DNA of 64,000 nucleotides from Streptacidiphilus sp. P02-A3a (lineage in GTDB: Bacteria > Actinomycetota > Actinomycetes > Streptomycetales > Streptomycetaceae). The position numbers and the translations under genes were made by a program. The first letter of the stretch is position 1; each line of letters starts with the position of its first letter. The notes under the pieces are model-generated. The model made no database searches. It was not told the origin of the DNA and was given only the letters and a program-made list of their open reading frames with translations. The stretch is taken from positions 6,705,922-6,769,921 of the forward strand of contig NZ_CP048289.1 of assembly GCF_014084105.1 (NCBI RefSeq). Reading direction: 5' to 3'. Shown here in pieces: positions 63,201-64,000 of the stretch.

Positions 63201-64000
63201 CGCCCGTCAACACCGGTGAGAACCTGGTGGGCCTGGTGTCGGGTGCCGAGAGCGACGCGGTGGCCTGCGGCGGCTTCACCCAAGGCGGCGTCAGCAGTGT
63301 CCCGGGTTCGGTCAACACCCTGACCGCCCCGACCACGGTGTCGCGTCCGGGGCAGGTCGTCTCGGCGACCCGCAGCTTCTACGACGACCCGGCCGACGCG
63401 GCCAAGCCCGCCAACTGGCCCGCCCTGGCGTTCCCGCAGGCCACCGCCCCGACCAAGGGCGAGGTCTCGATCGTGCAGAAGGCGAACGGCTACAGCGGTG
63501 GCGCGTTCAGCTGGACCACCACCTCCGCGCAGGTCTTCGATACGGCCGGGCGCGGCACCGACGCCTACGATCCGGTCGGCTCGGACACCCACACCGCCTA
63601 CACCACCGACGCGGTCGGCCTGGTCACCGGGACCAAGACCACCAACGCGCTGGGGCAGAGCACCTCGGTCACCATCGACCCGGCCCGCAGCCTGACCCTG
63701 ACGTCCACCGATCCCAACGGGATCGTGACCACCACCCAGTACGACACACTGGGCCGCGCCACCTCGGTGTGGAGCAACTCACGGCCCACGAGCAGTCCCG
63801 CGAACGCGCTCTACAGCTACCAGCTGTCCAACACCGCGGTCACCGCGGTCACCACCGAGACAATGAACGACGAGGCCGGGTACGTGGTCTCGACCGCCCT
63901 CTACGACGCGCTGCTGCGGATCCGGCAGACCCAGACCTCCACCCCGCAGGGCGGCCGGATGGTCAGCGACACCTTCTACGACACCCGCGGCTGGAAGTCC
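60239..64000 (+). CDS. Large secreted RHS/YD-repeat protein, 3'-truncated by window edge
   Basis: 1254 codons are open to the end of the window. An N-terminal cytosolic stretch of about 45 residues precedes a hydrophobic signal (WVAAAVVGVMVATLGAAAP), giving a long actinomycete-type signal peptide. A low-complexity Ala/Thr/Val region follows, then an RHS/SpvB-like N-terminal domain with SLSPKLSLSYDSGEVDG and DWTGEGWTLPQ. Cysteine-containing beta-rich repeats come next, and at the far end typical YD units (TTTQYDTLGRATSVW, STALYDALLRIRQTQ). Such proteins form a shell around a C-terminal toxin or enzyme, which here lies beyond the window. ATG 60239 follows GAGGAGTTAC; a second ATG follows directly. 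Codon usage changes in blocks along the gene. Possible role: contact-dependent or polymorphic toxin, or cell-surface structure. Confidence 0.85.
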   Translation, partial: MMVRGGEGRLRFGPRAAAATGEVGVSDYERASVVGRSGGWRGRGVSGTGWVAAAVVGVMVATLGAAAPVRAAVRRVGAPAVAATASVKGVVAVAPRPVRAVVSAPGYRATATHVPSAGSSTVRLTTTATTTAATAAAASAGAGGGDGLVRLTAVVPRGGVYRGPGSVRVTVAGSGVAARAGVNGVLFSLDSGAGATGGAAGGGRARVALDYSSFAQAYGGGFGGRLQLVELPACALTTPQLAVCRTRTPLGSVNHATQESLTATVTLPGATRTAAASTVLAAPVVVLAAVSGASAGDGGGPAGTYGTTSLKASDSWSAGGSTGGFQYSYAVTVPPAGSSLSPKLSLSYDSGEVDGQTSASQAQADWTGEGWTLPQSFIEETFTSCSDSPEGSASPTSTGDECYAGPVLTLSLNGSSTALVWDAGAKVWKTADDDGNVVAHVTGAGNGDGTYDSDYYTVTDREGTVYSFGLNHLPGWTSGKPVTDSVDTEPVYSAHSGDPCYSSAGFTSSVCTMGYRYNLDYVKDVHGNAMAYYYDQSSNFYGQDNGAKNTSYVRDSHLDHVDYGFTDGNAFGTVADKVVFATGDRCMGGASACDPLNSTTKANWPDVPFDVACASGATCSAHSPSFYSTVRLASITTEQWDTATSAYNTVDTYTLTHTMPTDGDGGATLWLASISHRGSDSRATGSGTAITVPSVSFGAVDLPNRVDTVTDGLPPLYRFRINSVTTESGSVIGVDYTLTSACTAPVTISPATDTSSCYPVYWTPQGYSAPFLDWFNKYAVQEVTQSDPTGGAPVKATSYQYASPAWHYDDNEVVQAKYRTYGQWRGYADVKTFTGDGVNDPRTESEAHYYQGMSDDNDSTTVNLTDSQGGTHPDLDQLAGQALESTSYLGEGGPVDQSTITSYWVSAATASRSRAGLPALTANLVEPVESWSRTALTDGGATSWRVNETDSSYDASPSDADFGLQTASYTHTVPAQSAYDRCTTTSYAPVNTGENLVGLVSGAESDAVACGGFTQGGVSSVPGSVNTLTAPTTVSRPGQVVSATRSFYDDPADAAKPANWPALAFPQATAPTKGEVSIVQKANGYSGGAFSWTTTSAQVFDTAGRGTDAYDPVGSDTHTAYTTDAVGLVTGTKTTNALGQSTSVTIDPARSLTLTSTDPNGIVTTTQYDTLGRATSVWSNSRPTSSPANALYSYQLSNTAVTAVTTETMNDEAGYVVSTALYDALLRIRQTQTSTPQGGRMVSDTFYDTRGWKS

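Noticed and set aside
60182-63592. 1136-codon minus-strand frame under the RHS-type gene
   Set aside because: Translation is Arg/His/Thr-rich low complexity; the plus strand has signal peptide, RHS domain motifs and a good ribosome site.

Overview
This is a very G+C-rich chromosomal window from an actinomycete, most likely a Streptomycetaceae member (Streptomyces, Kitasatospora or Streptacidiphilus type). The evidence is GTG starts, chains of ATGA/GTGA-coupled genes, a modular type I PKS, SARP and LuxR/LAL cluster regulators, an ECF41 sigma factor, an in-frame TTA codon that looks bldA-type, a DmdR/IdeR-type iron box and a secreted RHS/YD-repeat protein. I saw no tRNA, rRNA, CRISPR array or insertion sequence.

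Region 1 (1 to about 32.5 kb) is most of a tetronate-polyketide biosynthetic cluster. It starts with two DHA2-type efflux pumps (the first cut by the window edge), a secreted SnoaL-like protein, a 3Fe-4S ferredoxin, a berberine-bridge-type flavin oxidase, a P450 and a DinB-like protein. Two leftward PKS genes follow, carrying three modules in total: module 1 KS-AT(methylmalonyl)-DH-KR-ACP, module 2 KS-AT(malonyl)-DH-KR-ACP and module 3 KS-AT(malonyl)-degenerate KR-ACP. There is no thioesterase. A LAL regulator is followed by a compact leftward cassette of KASIII-like enzyme, FkbH-like glyceryl transferase/phosphatase, stand-alone ACP, E2-type acyltransferase and alpha/beta hydrolase. This is the gene set that builds 5-methylidene tetronates in abyssomicin and agglomerin pathways. 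A SARP regulator follows. The terminal modules predict a 4-methyl-2,4-dienoyl unit next to a beta-keto thioester, i.e. a 3-dienoyl tetronate. The first PKS protein begins with a docking helix, so at least one more PKS protein must lie outside the window. A repeated 11-bp-period TTTAG motif in front of the ferredoxin, flavin oxidase, PKS and KASIII genes looks like the SARP binding site.

Region 2 (32.5 to 41.3 kb) has a TetR with a zinc-finger-like tail, then an HTH regulator with paired operators, then a tightly coupled six-gene operon: KamA-like radical SAM enzyme, metallo-beta-lactamase-fold hydrolase, large FAD/NAD(P)-binding oxidase, cupin, MFS exporter and VOC protein. It ends at an 18-bp perfect hairpin. 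The first enzyme gene carries a TTA codon. I do not recognise this as a known pathway; it is my best candidate for an undescribed small-molecule system.

Region 3 (41.3 to 55 kb) is a mixed stretch of stand-alone enzymes and regulators: a phytoene-desaturase-like flavoprotein, a SnoaL-like protein, a deleted MBL pseudogene, an NDH-2-like oxidoreductase paired with an ECF41 sigma factor and preceded by a textbook ECF41 promoter, a serine hydrolase with divergent TetR, a methyltransferase, a MarR, a nitroreductase, an SGNH hydrolase and alpha/beta hydrolases.

Region 4 (55 to 60 kb) is an iron-siderophore uptake locus: a siderophore-interacting reductase divergent from a lipoprotein/two permeases/ATPase ABC importer around a perfect 19-bp iron box. 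Region 5 (60.2 kb to the end) is the N-terminal 1254 codons of a large secreted RHS/YD-repeat protein that runs off the window.
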